A stretch of DNA of 17,441 nt from JAVEYA01 sp034003745 (lineage in GTDB: Bacteria > Bacillota > Peptococcia > DRI-13 > PHAD01): the NCBI GenBank assembly GCA_034003745.1, contig JAVEYA010000046.1:1-17441 (forward strand), read 5' to 3'. Every line of letters begins with the position of its first letter. Positions within the stretch are counted from its first letter, which is position 1. The position numbers and the translations under genes are program-made. Below the pieces are notes generated by a model. The model worked only from the letters and a program-made list of their open reading frames with translations. It had not been told where the DNA came from and did not search any database. Shown here one piece after another: positions 7,021 through 15,376 of the stretch.

Positions 7021-7177
7021 CATTTTACACCGATTATGTTCCGGCAAGGCTATTTGCCTTATGGCTGCGTTAGTGATAACACGCCCTAGTAACAACTGAT
7101 TCTTTATTTCATATAATTTAGTAGATATTGTTAAAAATCCGCACGCCAGAGGATCTATTGTAGAGGGGCTATTGTAT
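7021..7177. other. AT-rich intergenic spacer between tRNA-Pro and the glycosyltransferase
   Basis: Holds the tRNA terminator tail, a small 5-bp hairpin (GGCAA/TTGCC near 7042-7057), the promoter at 7089-7117 and the ribosome site AGAGGGG. I found no tRNA 3'-end repeat that would mark an integration site and no open frame of note. Confidence 0.6.
7089..7117 (+). promoter_or_regulatory. Sigma-A-type promoter of the glycosyltransferase gene
   Basis: TATAAT at 7112-7117 is perfect. GTAACA at 7089-7094 matches 4 of 6 bases of the -35 consensus at 17-bp spacing. The predicted leader is about 54 bases to the ATG at 7178. Confidence 0.6.
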
Positions 7178-8155
7178 ATGAAATATAAGGTAGCAATTTA
7201 TTGTCATACCCTTTATGCAGGGGATATTTTATGGGGATTTACTGCAGCAGGTTATGAAGCGCAAATAATAACACCGGCTTCTATAGAACATTTTGATAAA
7301 TTAATGGAAGAAATAAATCCTGATTTATTAATTCTTTCTTCCTGTATGGATTATTTTGCACATTCTATGCTTAAGCATATCGGTTCCAGAAATTCATCAA
7401 ATTATAAATGTGTTTGCTGGGATACGGAAGGAATTGGTCAATTAAATTTACAGATGACAGCTTTTGAGTTAATAAAACCCGATATGGTATTTTCGATTTG
7501 TTCTGAAATGCTTGAAAAGCTTAAAAGTAAATGCATCCCCTGTGCGAGACTTGATTTCGCTTATAATCCCACAATTCATTATCCAAAAACAATATCTGTA
7601 AATAGAAATAATGCGATCAGCTTAGTCGGCAATGCCTGGTTATGGTATGCCAATACTTATCCTGCGCATTTTCGTTATAGCAAAGCTATGCCTGTTTTAT
7701 TAAAACCTTTAATTGAAAATAATTATAAAATAGATTTTTATGGCACTATAGAATATAAGCCGGTTATAAAAAAGTTTCTAAATCTTGATGTGCCCATGGA
7801 ATGGTTCAAAGGCGTCATTCCTTATGAGATGACCTGTGATATATATAATAATTCCTTTATAAATTTAATCACCCAAAATCATGAGCAAACGATAACAAGA
7901 CGTACCTTTGAAATTTTAGGCTCCGGAGGTTTCGGGCTTTCTTGCTATAATACGGCTTTAAAAAATATGTTTGGTAATAGCGGGGGATTGGTTCTTTCTA
8001 ATTCTTCAAAAGAGACGCTTGATAGATTGGAATATTATAGTAAAAACATGGACGTTTATAAAAAGGTGCGCGAAAATGCTGTTATAAGCGTGCAAAATCA
8101 CACTTATAAAGAAAGAGCCGAAGAAATAATCAATAAGATACGAACAAAAAAATGA
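7178..8155 (+). CDS. CgeB-like glycosyltransferase (GT1-type C-terminal domain)
   Basis: A 325-residue cytosolic protein without signal or membrane segments. It resembles the CgeB/Glyco_trans_1_2 group: an N-terminal Rossmann-like half with DLLILSSCMDY (49-59), SLVGNAW (148-154) opening the second half, and RRTFEILGSGGFGLS (241-255), the usual nucleotide-sugar signature ending in a FE-x-x-G loop. Such enzymes transfer sugars to spore or cell-surface targets; donor and acceptor are unknown. The ATG at 7178 is chosen because AGAGGGG lies nine bases before it; a TTG two codons earlier is possible. The gene is strikingly AT-rich, especially at third codon positions, unlike all its neighbours. It has its own promoter and terminator and sits beside a tRNA gene. 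These signs point to recent transfer as a single-gene islet. Confidence 0.8.
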   Translation: MKYKVAIYCHTLYAGDILWGFTAAGYEAQIITPASIEHFDKLMEEINPDLLILSSCMDYFAHSMLKHIGSRNSSNYKCVCWDTEGIGQLNLQMTAFELIKPDMVFSICSEMLEKLKSKCIPCARLDFAYNPTIHYPKTISVNRNNAISLVGNAWLWYANTYPAHFRYSKAMPVLLKPLIENNYKIDFYGTIEYKPVIKKFLNLDVPMEWFKGVIPYEMTCDIYNNSFINLITQNHEQTITRRTFEILGSGGFGLSCYNTALKNMFGNSGGLVLSNSSKETLDRLEYYSKNMDVYKKVRENAVISVQNHTYKERAEEIINKIRTKK

Positions 8156-8175
8156 GCTCCGCACTATGGTGATTG

Positions 8176-8213
8176 AAAAAGATAAAGCCGGAACTTGGCC
8201 TTATCTTTTTTTT
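8176..8213 (+). terminator. Rho-independent terminator after the glycosyltransferase gene
   Basis: AAAAAGATAA-A-GCC pairs with GGC-C-TTATCTTTTT (13 bp around one A/C mismatch) with a 7-base loop, continuing into eight T in all. The A tract on the left means it could also act on the minus strand. Confidence 0.85.
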
Positions 8214-8304
8214 GACCCTTTTTAATATAATTTTCCAGAAAACGGGACTTATTGTGGTAAACTAAGGAAAGAAAGATAAACCAAATAAAGGAAGTGTATC
8301 TTCA

Positions 8305-9489
8305 ATGCAGAAACAGTTAGTCCGCCGGATGCTGGATATCGCCAAAGACGGCGCGCTGGCCGTGACTTATTGGGATGGCTCAACGGAGTGCTTCGGTCAG
8401 GGAGAGCCCACCTGCAAAATCATCCTTAACAAGGAGCCGGACGCCAAAATGCTCCTCTCCGATCCCATTCTTACTTTAGGAGAGGCCTATATGGACGGCG
8501 GCATCGATCTGGAGGGCAGTATTGGCGACCTTCTCCGCTATGCCTACATCAATCAGAATTCATTCCTGCAAAACAACCCCCGGATCAAGGAGATGCTGCG
8601 TCAACTGCGTCATGCTACTTCACTCGTTAAACAAAAAAAGGATATTCAGCATCATTATGATTTGGGCAACGACTTCTTCAGCTTATGGCTGGATGAAACC
8701 CTGAGTTATTCCTGCGCCTATTTTCAGACCGAAGAGGATTCTCTAGGCCAGGCCCAGCAACAGAAAAACAATTACATTCTGAAGAAACTCCAGCTTAAAC
8801 CCGGCGAGACCCTGCTGGATATCGGCAGCGGCTGGGGTCAATTGATCATCCAGGCCGCGCAAAAATATGGGGTCAAAAGCCTGGGCATCACCTTAAGTGA
8901 AGAACAATACCGCGAAACGAAAAAACGGATTGCCGGACTGCATCTGCAGGACCAGGTGGAAGTAGAAATGGCCGATTACCGGGAGGTCGCCCAAAAAGAC
9001 CGCCTCTTCAATAAGATCGTCAGCGTGGGCATGCTCGAGCATGTAGGTAAAGCCAACCTGCCCAAATACTTCGAAGCGGTAAACAAGCTGCTCAAACCAC
9101 AAGGCCTCTCGCTCTTACATACAATTACACACATTAAAGAAGGGGCCGTGAACTCCTGGATTGAAAAATATATCTTCCCCGGCGGCTATATCCCCACTTT
9201 GCGGGAGTTGATCGGGTTGATGCCCGATTATAGCTTTCATCTGCTGGACGCGGAAAGCCTGCGGATGCATTACGCCCTAACCCTGGACCACTGGGTGCGG
9301 AACTTTGAGAAGCATGCCGAAACGGTCCGCGCGAAGATGGGCGAAAGTTTTGTCCGCATGTGGCGCTTATACCTGCAAGCCTGCGCCGCTTCTTTCCGTT
9401 ATAGCGGGCTGGACCTGCACCAGTTGCTGTTCTCCAAGGGTCTAAACAATGCACTGCCCCTGACCCGGCAGCATCTTTATACGAATTGA
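8305..9489 (+). CDS. cfa: Cyclopropane-fatty-acyl-phospholipid synthase
   Basis: A 394-residue enzyme that uses S-adenosylmethionine to add a methylene bridge across cis double bonds of membrane phospholipid acyl chains; it works at the inner membrane surface. Hallmarks in order: HYDLGNDFF (117-125), LSYSCAYF with Cys137, SAM-binding LDIGSGWGQ (171-179), the bicarbonate-site residues Glu245 in LEHVG and His272 in LHTIT, WIEKYIFPGGYIPT (285-298), and YLQACAASFR near residue 355. Length and motifs match functional Cfa. The ATG follows GGAAG about ten bases upstream. An extended -10 like TGGTAAACT lies at 8256-8263, but no good -35 was found. It appears to be a single gene, with a terminator on its left and 101 bases before the next gene. 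No clear terminator follows it. Confidence 0.96.
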   Translation: MQKQLVRRMLDIAKDGALAVTYWDGSTECFGQGEPTCKIILNKEPDAKMLLSDPILTLGEAYMDGGIDLEGSIGDLLRYAYINQNSFLQNNPRIKEMLRQLRHATSLVKQKKDIQHHYDLGNDFFSLWLDETLSYSCAYFQTEEDSLGQAQQQKNNYILKKLQLKPGETLLDIGSGWGQLIIQAAQKYGVKSLGITLSEEQYRETKKRIAGLHLQDQVEVEMADYREVAQKDRLFNKIVSVGMLEHVGKANLPKYFEAVNKLLKPQGLSLLHTITHIKEGAVNSWIEKYIFPGGYIPTLRELIGLMPDYSFHLLDAESLRMHYALTLDHWVRNFEKHAETVRAKMGESFVRMWRLYLQACAASFRYSGLDLHQLLFSKGLNNALPLTRQHLYTN

Positions 9490-9590
9490 TTATTGCGGGG
9501 CTCTTCCAGGGTTTGGATTAACCGGAACAAAACTTCCAACCTGTCGTCTATAGCAGGTAAAAGACCAGGAATAAATTGGAGGTTGAGAGG

Positions 9591-12047
9591 ATGAAAAAAT
9601 GGCCTCAAATTGCTGTTTTGGGCTTAATTCTTGTTTTGCTGGCCGGGTTGTTTCACTATGCGCCGGATGCCCTCTACGGGTCCGAAAATCAAATGCCCCC
9701 CGGGAAGTCGGCCGCCCGGCTGCAGGGTGTGATCGCCTTGTATATTGACAGCCCTACCGCCCTGGTGAACAATCAGGAAACCAAGCTGGATGCGGGCAAT
9801 GAATTTATCACGCCCCTAATTGTGGCCAACCGGACCATCGTCCCTGTGCGCTTCATTGCGGAAAGTTTAGGGGGTCGGGTCCTCTGGGAGGAAAAAACCC
9901 AGACCGTCACCATTGACGCCGGGGGTAAAACGATTCACCTGACTTTGAACAAGCCTGAAATCCGGATTGGAGGAGAAACAAAAGCCTTGGATGCGGCGCC
10001 CCTTGTCTACCTTGGCCGGACATATGTGCCTTTACGGGCGGTGAGCGAAGCTTTCGGCAAGAAAATTGATTATAAGGACGGCCTGATCTTGATTGCTGAA
10101 GATAGCGCAGACGGAGCGTCATCATGGGATTCTGCCCTGACCGCGCAGATTGCTTCCAGAATCAACGGCTTACCGGTCTTAGGTTCAGCGGATAATCTAA
10201 AACGGCTCCTGGCGGAAGTGGAAGAACAGGCCGGCCTTTACGGCAGTCCCAGCCTCATGAAACGGGCTGCCAATGCAACAATGCAGCAGGCAGCCATACC
10301 TGAAGCGGCTGCATCCGCCGCGGCTGATACCGGCAGCGCCGGTTACTCCCAGACCAACGTTCAGGTGGAAGGCGTAGATGAGGGCGATCTGGTGAAAACG
10401 GACGGCCGCTACATTTACCAGGTCAGCGGTCAACGAGTCATCGTCAGTCAGGCTTATCCCCCTGAATCCATGAAAGTGACGGCGGTCCTTAGCACCGGGG
10501 AGGCAGACTTTGCTCCCCAGGAAATCTATGTGGATGATATGAACTTAGTGGTCATCGGCAGGAGCAGTTCCGGCGGTATCCGGCCGATGGACGCAGCCGT
10601 TTCCTCCAAACGGATTGCACCCCCCTATTATTACTACACACCCAAAACAAAAGCGCTGATCTATAACATCCGGGATAAGCAAAATATTATCAAGATCAGA
10701 GAGATAGAACTGGACGGCACTTACGTTTCTTCACGGAAAATAGGCAGCGCCCTATACCTGGTGGCCAATCAGTACGTCAATTATTACCGGGGCCAGGAGG
10801 AACCGATCGTTCTGCCGGCTTACCGCGATACAGCGGTAAAAGATGAGACCGTGGAGATCCCCTATTCCCAGATTCACTGCTTCCCGCCGGTCACCCACCC
10901 CAACTATCTGCTCGTTGCCGGCCTCGACCTCAGCAAGCCCCAGGAAGCAGCCCAGATTTCCGCTTACCTGGGTTCCGGGGAAAATATTTATGTTTCGGAA
11001 GACCATCTCTTTGTGGCTGTTTCCCAGCACCAGTACCGGATTATGCCCCTGGCTGCGACCTCATCCATTACGCCGGTGGATCTGTCCGAAAAAACCCAAA
11101 TCTTTAAATTCTCTCTGGATAACGGCAAGGTGACCTATGCACACAAAGGAGAAGTCCCGGGAAGAATCCTGAATCAATTTTCCATGGACGAATTCCAGAA
11201 GAATTTCCGCATAGCCACTACGGTAGGCTATAGCTGGAGCGGCGGTGAACAGGCTTCTAAGAACAACCTCTATGTGCTGGACAGCGGCATGGGTATCATC
11301 GGCCGGATAGAAAATATCGCACCGGGAGAGCAGATCTACTCTACCAGATTTATGGGCGAGCGGGCCTTCATGGTTACTTTCAAGACGGTGGACCCCCTCT
11401 TCGTGCTGGATTTGAGTACTCCCACAATGCCTAGAATCCTGGGCGCCCTGAAAATCCCGGGCTACAGCGATTACCTCCATCCATACGACGCCAACCATCT
11501 GATCGGCTTCGGCAAGGATACGGTAGAAGTTGCCCAAAAGGATCGCCAGGGCAAAACGGTCGGTACCAGCGCCTACTACTTAGGAATGAAAGTTGCTCTC
11601 TTTGACGTAACCGACGTCGCCAATCCACGGGAGCTTTTTGTGGAAAAAATCGGCGACCGGGGTACGGATTCCGAACTCCTGCATAATCACAAGGCGCTTC
11701 TTTTCGATAAAGAACGGAGCCTGATGGCCTTCCCCGTCACTGTCATGGAAGTCCAGGGCGGTGCGCAGATCGACTCCCGCAGCAATATGCCTGCATATGG
11801 CCAATTCGCTTTTCAAGGGGCCTATATTTATAACATCGACCTGAACAAAGGCTTTGCCTTAAAAGGCAGAATCACTCACCTCTCCCGGGAGGATTTGCTC
11901 AAAGCCGGCTATTCCGGCGCTGACCCGGCCAAAGCAGTTCAGCGTATCCTGCGTATCAATGATACCCTGTATACCCTTTCCGACACGCAAATCAAAGCCC
12001 ACAGCCTGGGCGCGCTCTCGGAACAAAGCAGCCTGCTCCTGCCTTGA
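9591..12047 (+). CDS. Secreted beta-propeller protein with copper-amine-oxidase-N-like domain
   Basis: An 818-residue exported protein. The N-terminus is MKKWPQIAVLGLILVLLAGLF, a signal peptide or membrane anchor. Residues about 53-170 form a domain of the copper amine oxidase N1 type seen in many Clostridia cell-surface proteins: repeated TIVPVRFIAESLGG and TYVPLRAVSEAFG motifs, each followed by a short beta segment. After an Ala-rich linker, residues about 250-810 match the Beta_propel family, opened by the diagnostic TNVQVEGVDEGDLVKTDG. The role of this family is not established; extracellular binding or envelope stress are guesses. The ATG is chosen because GGAGG lies eight bases before it; an in-frame TTG at 9576 overlaps that site. 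It lies 101 bp after cfa with no clear promoter between, so read-through from cfa is possible. Transcription ends at the shared stem-loop at 12062-12105. Confidence 0.9.
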   Translation: MKKWPQIAVLGLILVLLAGLFHYAPDALYGSENQMPPGKSAARLQGVIALYIDSPTALVNNQETKLDAGNEFITPLIVANRTIVPVRFIAESLGGRVLWEEKTQTVTIDAGGKTIHLTLNKPEIRIGGETKALDAAPLVYLGRTYVPLRAVSEAFGKKIDYKDGLILIAEDSADGASSWDSALTAQIASRINGLPVLGSADNLKRLLAEVEEQAGLYGSPSLMKRAANATMQQAAIPEAAASAAADTGSAGYSQTNVQVEGVDEGDLVKTDGRYIYQVSGQRVIVSQAYPPESMKVTAVLSTGEADFAPQEIYVDDMNLVVIGRSSSGGIRPMDAAVSSKRIAPPYYYYTPKTKALIYNIRDKQNIIKIREIELDGTYVSSRKIGSALYLVANQYVNYYRGQEEPIVLPAYRDTAVKDETVEIPYSQIHCFPPVTHPNYLLVAGLDLSKPQEAAQISAYLGSGENIYVSEDHLFVAVSQHQYRIMPLAATSSITPVDLSEKTQIFKFSLDNGKVTYAHKGEVPGRILNQFSMDEFQKNFRIATTVGYSWSGGEQASKNNLYVLDSGMGIIGRIENIAPGEQIYSTRFMGERAFMVTFKTVDPLFVLDLSTPTMPRILGALKIPGYSDYLHPYDANHLIGFGKDTVEVAQKDRQGKTVGTSAYYLGMKVALFDVTDVANPRELFVEKIGDRGTDSELLHNHKALLFDKERSLMAFPVTVMEVQGGAQIDSRSNMPAYGQFAFQGAYIYNIDLNKGFALKGRITHLSREDLLKAGYSGADPAKAVQRILRINDTLYTLSDTQIKAHSLGALSEQSSLLLP

Positions 12048-12061
12048 ATAACGGAATAAAA

Positions 12062-12105
12062 AAAGTGAGACAGATGGGTTACCATATACCCATCTGTCTC
12101 ACTTT
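12062..12105 (-). terminator. Convergent terminator, 18-bp perfect stem
   Basis: AAAGTGAGACAGATGGGT is perfectly complementary to the segment at 12088-12105, with an 8-base loop. On the minus strand the stem is followed by a run of seven T (including stem bases), then ATT, so it best serves uppP. On the plus strand only TTT follows, but the stem is long enough to stop transcripts of the beta-propeller gene as well. Confidence 0.9.
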
Positions 12106-12145
12106 CCGGATAAAATCAATATTGTTGCAGTGGCCCGCTGCTGCT

Positions 12146-12931
12146 TTAAAATTTCCCTAAGAGCTGCAAGACTAAAATGATTGCGCCCAGAATCCAGACA
12201 TACACGGCAAATACCTTCAGCGAACCGCGCCGGATAATGCTCAGCATCCACTTGACGGCAATATAGCCCGTTACTGCCGCCATCAACGTACCGGCCGCCA
12301 AAGGCAGTGCCCCGATCATCCCGGCCGCGCCTTCCAGCAGGTCCTTACTCTGCAGGACGACCGCGCCCATAATAGCCGGAATGGAAACGAGAAAAGAAAA
12401 GCGTGCCGCGGTGTTGCGGTCAATGCCCTGGAAAAAGGCCCCGGCAATGGTTAAGCCGGAACGGGAAATCGCCGGCAAAATAGCCACTCCCTGTAAAGTT
12501 CCCACTACCAGCGCGTCCTTATAGCTGATTTTCTCGATATTCTTATAGCCGCGGTCCTTCAGGCTGTCGGCCAGCCAGAGAATGACGCCGGTGGCAAGGA
12601 ATTCCCAGCCCGCCGTGACCCCGGAAACAGCCAGTTCCTCAAAGAGGTCCTTAAACAAAAGGCCAATCAGCGCAGTGGGAATGGTCGCCGTCACCACCAG
12701 CAAAGTAAGGCGGGAAAAAGGCCGGCGGATCATATCCCAAACATCTCGCCAAAAAACGGCCAATACAGCCACCAGTGTGCCGAAATGCAGCATAGTATCC
12801 AGAAATAAGCCGGCCTCCGCCAAGCCAAAGAGCTTGCGGAAGACAAGCAGGTGCCCGCTCGAAGATACAGGCAGGAATTCGGTGAATCCCTGGACAAATC
12901 CCAGAATGATTGCTTTAATTAACTCTCCCAT
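12146..12931 (-). CDS. uppP: Undecaprenyl-diphosphatase UppP/BacA
   Basis: A 261-residue polytopic membrane enzyme that dephosphorylates undecaprenyl diphosphate to recycle the lipid carrier for peptidoglycan and other wall polymers; it also gives bacitracin tolerance. Motif 1 is QGFTEFLPVSSSGHL (14-28) with Glu18, Ser24 and His27. Motif 2 is PAISRSG (153-159) with Arg157, slightly divergent from the usual PGxSRSG, followed by FSFLVSIPAIMGA. Length is typical and hydrophobic helices fill the rest. The ATG follows GGAGG at six bases. It is divergent from the AI-2E-family gene across an AT-rich 118-bp region and ends at the shared terminator at 12062-12105. Whether Ala for Gly in motif 2 matters is unknown. 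Confidence 0.96.
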   Translation of the reverse strand: MGELIKAIILGFVQGFTEFLPVSSSGHLLVFRKLFGLAEAGLFLDTMLHFGTLVAVLAVFWRDVWDMIRRPFSRLTLLVVTATIPTALIGLLFKDLFEELAVSGVTAGWEFLATGVILWLADSLKDRGYKNIEKISYKDALVVGTLQGVAILPAISRSGLTIAGAFFQGIDRNTAARFSFLVSIPAIMGAVVLQSKDLLEGAAGMIGALPLAAGTLMAAVTGYIAVKWMLSIIRRGSLKVFAVYVWILGAIILVLQLLGKF

Positions 12932-13049
12932 GGTGATCCTCCAAAAATATTTTGCTTGAAAAAAGGGTAATCTGCTAAAAAAAAGGTATTTGTTAATATG
13001 ATATTATATTACAATGAAGGTAATGGGATTACCATACAGGAGGGAAATA
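12932..13049. other. Divergent intergenic region of uppP and the AI-2E-family gene
   Basis: Very AT-rich, with a poly-A run near 12977-12984 and TATTAT/TATATT elements at 13003-13010 that could be -10 boxes in either direction, but without convincing -35 boxes. A perfect dyad GGTAAT-GGG-ATTACC lies at 13019-13033, just before the AGGAGGG ribosome site, and may be an operator or a leader hairpin. Confidence 0.4.
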
Positions 13050-14081
13050 ATGTTTCTGCGCACGATCATTAATATCGCCCTGATTTTGTTATTGCTCTAT
13101 TTTCTCTTTACCATAGGGTTCTCCCTGGTACTGGCCTTTTTACTGGCTTTTCTGCTGGAACCCATCATTAAGTTTTTTGCGCAAAAGCTTAAAATCAAGC
13201 GCATTTATATGTCGCTTATAATTTGTACCGTCTTTACCGGCGTCCTCGGTATTTTGAGCTATTTCCTGATTGCCATGCTGGCCACGGAGGGTCCGGCCCT
13301 GGGCAGTTGGCTGCTCTCTTTTACCAGAGGCCTGGGTCCCAATATCAACAATCTGATTTTGCAGTATGATGAAATCTTTAATAACCTGCCGCCGGAATTT
13401 CAACTGACTTTTCAGCAGACCGCTCACAGCATGTTAACCTATTTGCAGGGACTGCTCAATCAGATGGTAACGTTTTCCTTCAATCTGTTTAAACACCTGC
13501 CTAATTTCCTATTTGAGCTGATTATCGTCTTTATTGCCATGTATCTCTTAAGCCTGCGCCTGCCCGATCTGAAAGCGTTTTTTTTGCAGTTCTTTGAGGC
13601 TTCCGACCACCCTCGCCTGGAAATCGTGCTGCAGGAGCTGCATAAGGCGGTTTTCGGCTTTATCCGCGCGCAGCTGATTATCAGTTTCCTGGAATTCGTT
13701 TTTGTCTATATCGGCTTCCTGATTCTAGGCATCTCCTATCCTGCCGCCACTGCACTGGTCGTGACTTTTGTTGATTTCCTGCCTGTATTGGGTACCGGAG
13801 CCGTGATGATCCCCATGATTATTTACCAGTACATTTCCGGTAATGTCTTTTTAGCGGTAGGGCTGTTGATTCATTATGTCATTATCATCATCTTCCGCCG
13901 TATCATTGACCCGAAAATCTTAGGCAACTCCATCGGCATCAGCGCTTTGGCCGCTCTGGTCAGCATGTATCTGGGCGTGAAAACAGTCGGCTTTGTCGGC
14001 CTGATTCTGGGCCCTGCCGTAGTCATCCTCTTCCAAGCCTTGATGCGGGTGAAAATCATCAAGCTGAAGGTCAAGTTTTGA
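13050..14081 (+). CDS. AI-2E-family transporter (PerM/YtvI-like membrane protein)
   Basis: A 343-residue polytopic membrane protein of the family once named for autoinducer-2 export. Members variously act as Na+/H+ antiporters or exporters, or are uncharacterised, so no substrate is assigned. Two hydrophobic helices near the N-terminus are followed by another at about 60-80 and a long amphipathic stretch with few hydrophobic spans. A C-terminal block of hydrophobic segments carries the family signature DFLPVLGTGAVMIPM and later IIDPKILGNSIG. The ATG at 13050 is chosen because AGGAGGG lies just before it; an in-frame ATG at 13014 gives 12 extra residues but lacks a good site. Its last 11 bases overlap the convergent RNA methyltransferase gene. 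No terminator separates the two. Confidence 0.9.
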   Translation: MFLRTIINIALILLLLYFLFTIGFSLVLAFLLAFLLEPIIKFFAQKLKIKRIYMSLIICTVFTGVLGILSYFLIAMLATEGPALGSWLLSFTRGLGPNINNLILQYDEIFNNLPPEFQLTFQQTAHSMLTYLQGLLNQMVTFSFNLFKHLPNFLFELIIVFIAMYLLSLRLPDLKAFFLQFFEASDHPRLEIVLQELHKAVFGFIRAQLIISFLEFVFVYIGFLILGISYPAATALVVTFVDFLPVLGTGAVMIPMIIYQYISGNVFLAVGLLIHYVIIIIFRRIIDPKILGNSIGISALAALVSMYLGVKTVGFVGLILGPAVVILFQALMRVKIIKLKVKF

Positions 14082-15228
14082 TCGTCTCCTCCGGACTGCG
14101 GGGGGGCTTGGGTCCGTAAAACTGATAATAATGGCACTCCAGCCGCCCGTTGTATAATTTGCGGTTCTTGTCGGCCTTTCGGCCAAAAAGGGTTTCAAAG
14201 CGGGAATTGTTGGTCAGGATATAGAAGGACCAGGTTTCCAGCGGTTTCAATATTTTGCCCATCTCGCGATAAAGACGTTCTGCCTCCGGCACTTCCTCCA
14301 GGCGTTCCCCATAGGGAGGATTGCAGATCAGGCAGCCGTATTTTTTTTTGCTTGAAAACTCTTTTAAGGCTCTTTGCTGGAAGTGGATTTTGCCTTCCAC
14401 GCCTGCTTTTTTAGCATGGTAACGAGCCAGGCTGACGGCTTCCGCATCCATATCATAACCCTCGATTTCCAGCTCTGTCTGCCGGCAAGCCAAATCCTGC
14501 GCCTCCCGGCGCGCCTCCTGCCAAAAATGTCCGGGAATCACCGGCCAGGTCTCCGCGGCAAATTGCCGTTCCAGTCCTGGCGCTATATTCAGTCCTTGCA
14601 AGGCTGCTTCAATGGGAATGGTGCCGGAGCCGCAAAAAGGGTCCAGGAGCGGCCGTCCGGGTTGCCAGAAGCTTAGGGAAATCAGGGCCGCCGCCATGGT
14701 TTCTTTAAGCGGCGCCTTGCCCACCAACTGCCGGTAGCCGCGCTTATGCAGTCCCGCTCCGCTGGTATCCAAAGTCAGCGTGACCTTATCCTTCAGGATA
14801 CCCACTTCAATGGTATAACGGGGACCTGTTTCCTCGAACCAGTTAACTTTATATTTTTCTTTCATTTTTTCAACAATGGCCTTTTTAACGATTGCTTGGC
14901 AGTCCGGGACACTATAGAGCCTGGAACGGACCGACTTGCCCTCCACCGGGAAATTGGCGTCCTGGGGCAACCACTCCTCCCAAGGCAGAGCCTTGGTCTG
15001 CTGGAACAATTCCTCAAAGCTTCCGGCTTCAAATTGCCCCATGTTCACCAGGACCCGTTCAGCCGAGCGCAGCCATAGGTTGGCCCGGCAGACAGCGCGC
15101 TCGTCGCCGCGAAACAGTACCCGGCCTGTTTCCACCTTTTGCTCCTGATATCCCAATGCGGCCAATTCCCGACCTACTACGGCCTCCAGGCCAAAGGCCG
15201 CCGTGGCGATTAATTCAAAAGAAGACAT
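14071..15228 (-). CDS. THUMP-domain class I RNA methyltransferase (RlmL N-half/YpsC-like)
   Basis: A 385-residue SAM-dependent methyltransferase, probably making N2-methylguanosine in 23S rRNA (as RlmL/YpsC relatives do) and acting in the cytosol. An N-terminal ferredoxin-like plus THUMP RNA-binding part spans about 1-160. The Rossmann-type domain follows, with motif I LLDPFCGSGTIPIEAA (about 194-209), acidic motif II EGYDMDAEAV, and the catalytic NPPYGERL (303-310) that flips and methylates the base. Length matches the single-domain Firmicutes proteins rather than the double-domain RlmKL of Enterobacteria. The start could be ATG 15231 or 15228; I chose the second because AGGTG lies five bases before it and only two before the first. 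It overlaps the AI-2E-family gene tail to tail. Exact target base is not shown by sequence. Confidence 0.93.
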   Translation of the reverse strand: MSSFELIATAAFGLEAVVGRELAALGYQEQKVETGRVLFRGDERAVCRANLWLRSAERVLVNMGQFEAGSFEELFQQTKALPWEEWLPQDANFPVEGKSVRSRLYSVPDCQAIVKKAIVEKMKEKYKVNWFEETGPRYTIEVGILKDKVTLTLDTSGAGLHKRGYRQLVGKAPLKETMAAALISLSFWQPGRPLLDPFCGSGTIPIEAALQGLNIAPGLERQFAAETWPVIPGHFWQEARREAQDLACRQTELEIEGYDMDAEAVSLARYHAKKAGVEGKIHFQQRALKEFSSKKKYGCLICNPPYGERLEEVPEAERLYREMGKILKPLETWSFYILTNNSRFETLFGRKADKNRKLYNGRLECHYYQFYGPKPPRSPEETIKT

Positions 15229-15249
15229 CATTTCACCTACTCATATGTT

Positions 15250-15281
15250 ATTATCCGATTTGATAGTAATATTATCCGATT
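15250..15281. repeat. Paired 11-bp direct repeat, candidate operator
   Basis: ATTATCCGATT occurs exactly at 15250-15260 and again at 15271-15281, a 21-bp period (two helical turns). It lies between the divergent RNA methyltransferase and acetate-transporter genes. A tandem regulator site is plausible; none is identified. Confidence 0.45.
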
Positions 15282-15313
15282 CGGGGAAAAATAGTTTCCT
15301 TCGTGCAAATATT

Positions 15314-15325
15314 CTGTTAAAACAG
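15314..15325. promoter_or_regulatory. Short palindrome upstream of the acetate-transporter gene
   Basis: CTGTT-AA-AACAG is a perfect 5-bp dyad. It sits between the direct repeats and an AT-rich segment with a TATAAA (15345-15350) that may be a -10 box. It matches no regulator consensus I know. Confidence 0.3.
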
Positions 15326-15376
15326 TAACGATTATGTCATTTTTTATAAAATATTAAAGTGGAGGGGTAATTATTG

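Noticed and set aside
13019..13033. GGTAAT-GGG-ATTACC dyad as a defined operator
   Set aside because: The dyad is real but short, is single-copy here and matches no known regulator; it is noted only within the intergenic entry.
15311..15325. CodY-like box upstream of the acetate-transporter gene
   Set aside because: Only about 10 of 15 positions fit the CodY consensus, which is expected by chance in AT-rich DNA.
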